NCBI GenBank assembly: GCA_913062815.1
Contig: CAJXWZ010000008.1
Coordinates: 114,761-178,760 of the forward strand
DNA length: 64,000 nucleotides
Origin: an uncultured Colwellia sp.
GTDB taxonomy: Bacteria; Pseudomonadota; Gammaproteobacteria; Enterobacterales; Alteromonadaceae
Direction of reading: 5' to 3'
The position numbers were made by a program, and so were the translations under genes. This document shows, piece after piece, positions 63,680 to 64,000 of the stretch. Position 1 is the first letter of the stretch, and each line of letters begins with the position of its first letter. The notes under the pieces are model-generated. The model was not told where the DNA came from, did no database searches, and saw only the letters and a list, made by a program, of their open reading frames with translations.

Positions 63680-64000
63680 CTAGTGAGCGTGTGCTGCACT
63701 AGCTTTTCCAGGTAAGCGCATATTGTCAACCATATCTTGGATATGTACTGGAGCAGGACCTGTTGCTTTAAGCACAGCGAAAGCCACACCAAAGTTAACT
63801 AATGCACCAACCGCACCAAATGCGTTAGGAGAAATACCCATGAACCAATTAGGACCCATGTCACCTAAGAACGAAGTACCTGGGATGAACATAATTCCTT
63901 TATGTTGGAACACGTACAACATGGTGATACCGATACCAGAACACATGCCTGCAATGGCAGCTGTACCACTCATTTTTCTAGAGAAAATACCCATCATTAA
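63680..64000 (-). CDS. Sodium:solute symporter, acetate-type (ActP-like), C-terminal part
   Basis: The last 107 or so residues of a membrane transporter that enters from the right edge (the codon at 63998-64000 is Leu, so the frame continues outside). GIFSRKMSGTAAIAGMCSGI and NAFGAVGALVNFGVAFAVL are the last helices of the SSS family. HIQDMVDNMRLPG is the typical C-terminal tail of the acetate symporter branch. Its presence beside crbSR supports an acetate-switch regulon. Only the C-terminus is in view. Confidence 0.8.
   Translation of the reverse strand, partial: LMMGIFSRKMSGTAAIAGMCSGIGITMLYVFQHKGIMFIPGTSFLGDMGPNWFMGISPNAFGAVGALVNFGVAFAVLKATGPAPVHIQDMVDNMRLPGKASAAHAH

Overview
The window reads as a chromosome segment of a marine gammaproteobacterium of the order Alteromonadales, most like the Colwelliaceae (Colwellia, Thalassotalea and relatives). 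This is an inference from the low GC content, the gene content (rpmB-rpmG-mutM-coaD, waaA-kdkA, coaBC-slmA, ubiCA, kbl-tdh, glpEG), the many c-di-GMP and two-component proteins, the TRAP and TonB transport systems, and a PEP-CTERM protein. I see no rRNA, tRNA, insertion sequence, prophage or CRISPR array.

Layout. 1-5 kb: a formylglycine-generating-enzyme-like exported protein, an AraC regulator with two small genes, and a secreted serine hydrolase. 5-8 kb: a short-Q-loop cytochrome bd (CIO-type) oxidase under a GbsR/MarR-type regulator with a perfect inverted-repeat operator. 8-16 kb: LysR, LysE/Lrp, a secreted histidine phosphatase coupled to a hybrid kinase, and small enzymes. 16-24 kb: a TakP-like TRAP transporter whose dctP and dctQM genes are separated by an exported double nuclease with a C-terminal dockerin-like domain and a neighbouring PEP-CTERM protein with a cohesin-like domain. 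24-30 kb: ubiCA, a FliL-like protein, kbl-tdh-glpE-glpG. 30-38 kb: Kdo transferase and Kdo kinase, HDOD protein, a (TTTTTA)9 repeat, TetR, coaD, a YfiR-GGDEF fusion and mutM. 38-47 kb: a REC-GGDEF-EAL protein, rpmG (too short for routine ORF lists) and rpmB, a ParA/ribbon-helix-helix pair, PilZ, radC, coaBC, slmA, pepD. 47-51 kb: an FbpABC-type ferric iron importer. 51-55.5 kb: a CrbR/CrbS-type acetate-switch system, convergent. 55.6-59.8 kb: a complete thiamine-salvage operon under a TPP riboswitch whose expression platform can be read from the sequence. 59.8-64 kb: a CheX-REC fusion, a WYL regulator, small genes, and the C-terminus of an acetate-type sodium:solute symporter at the edge.

How the genes work together. 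A dyad TAGACTAAAGT(C/G)(T/G)A occurs upstream of both crbR and dctP, which suggests that the TRAP organic-acid importer, and perhaps the symporter at the right edge, belong to one short-chain-organic-acid regulon. The thiamine operon goes from outer-membrane receptor to inner-membrane permease to kinase. The most unusual locus is the exported double nuclease next to a potential cohesin-type anchor (16-24 kb): a possible surface-tethered DNA-scavenging assembly, inferred from domain patterns only.
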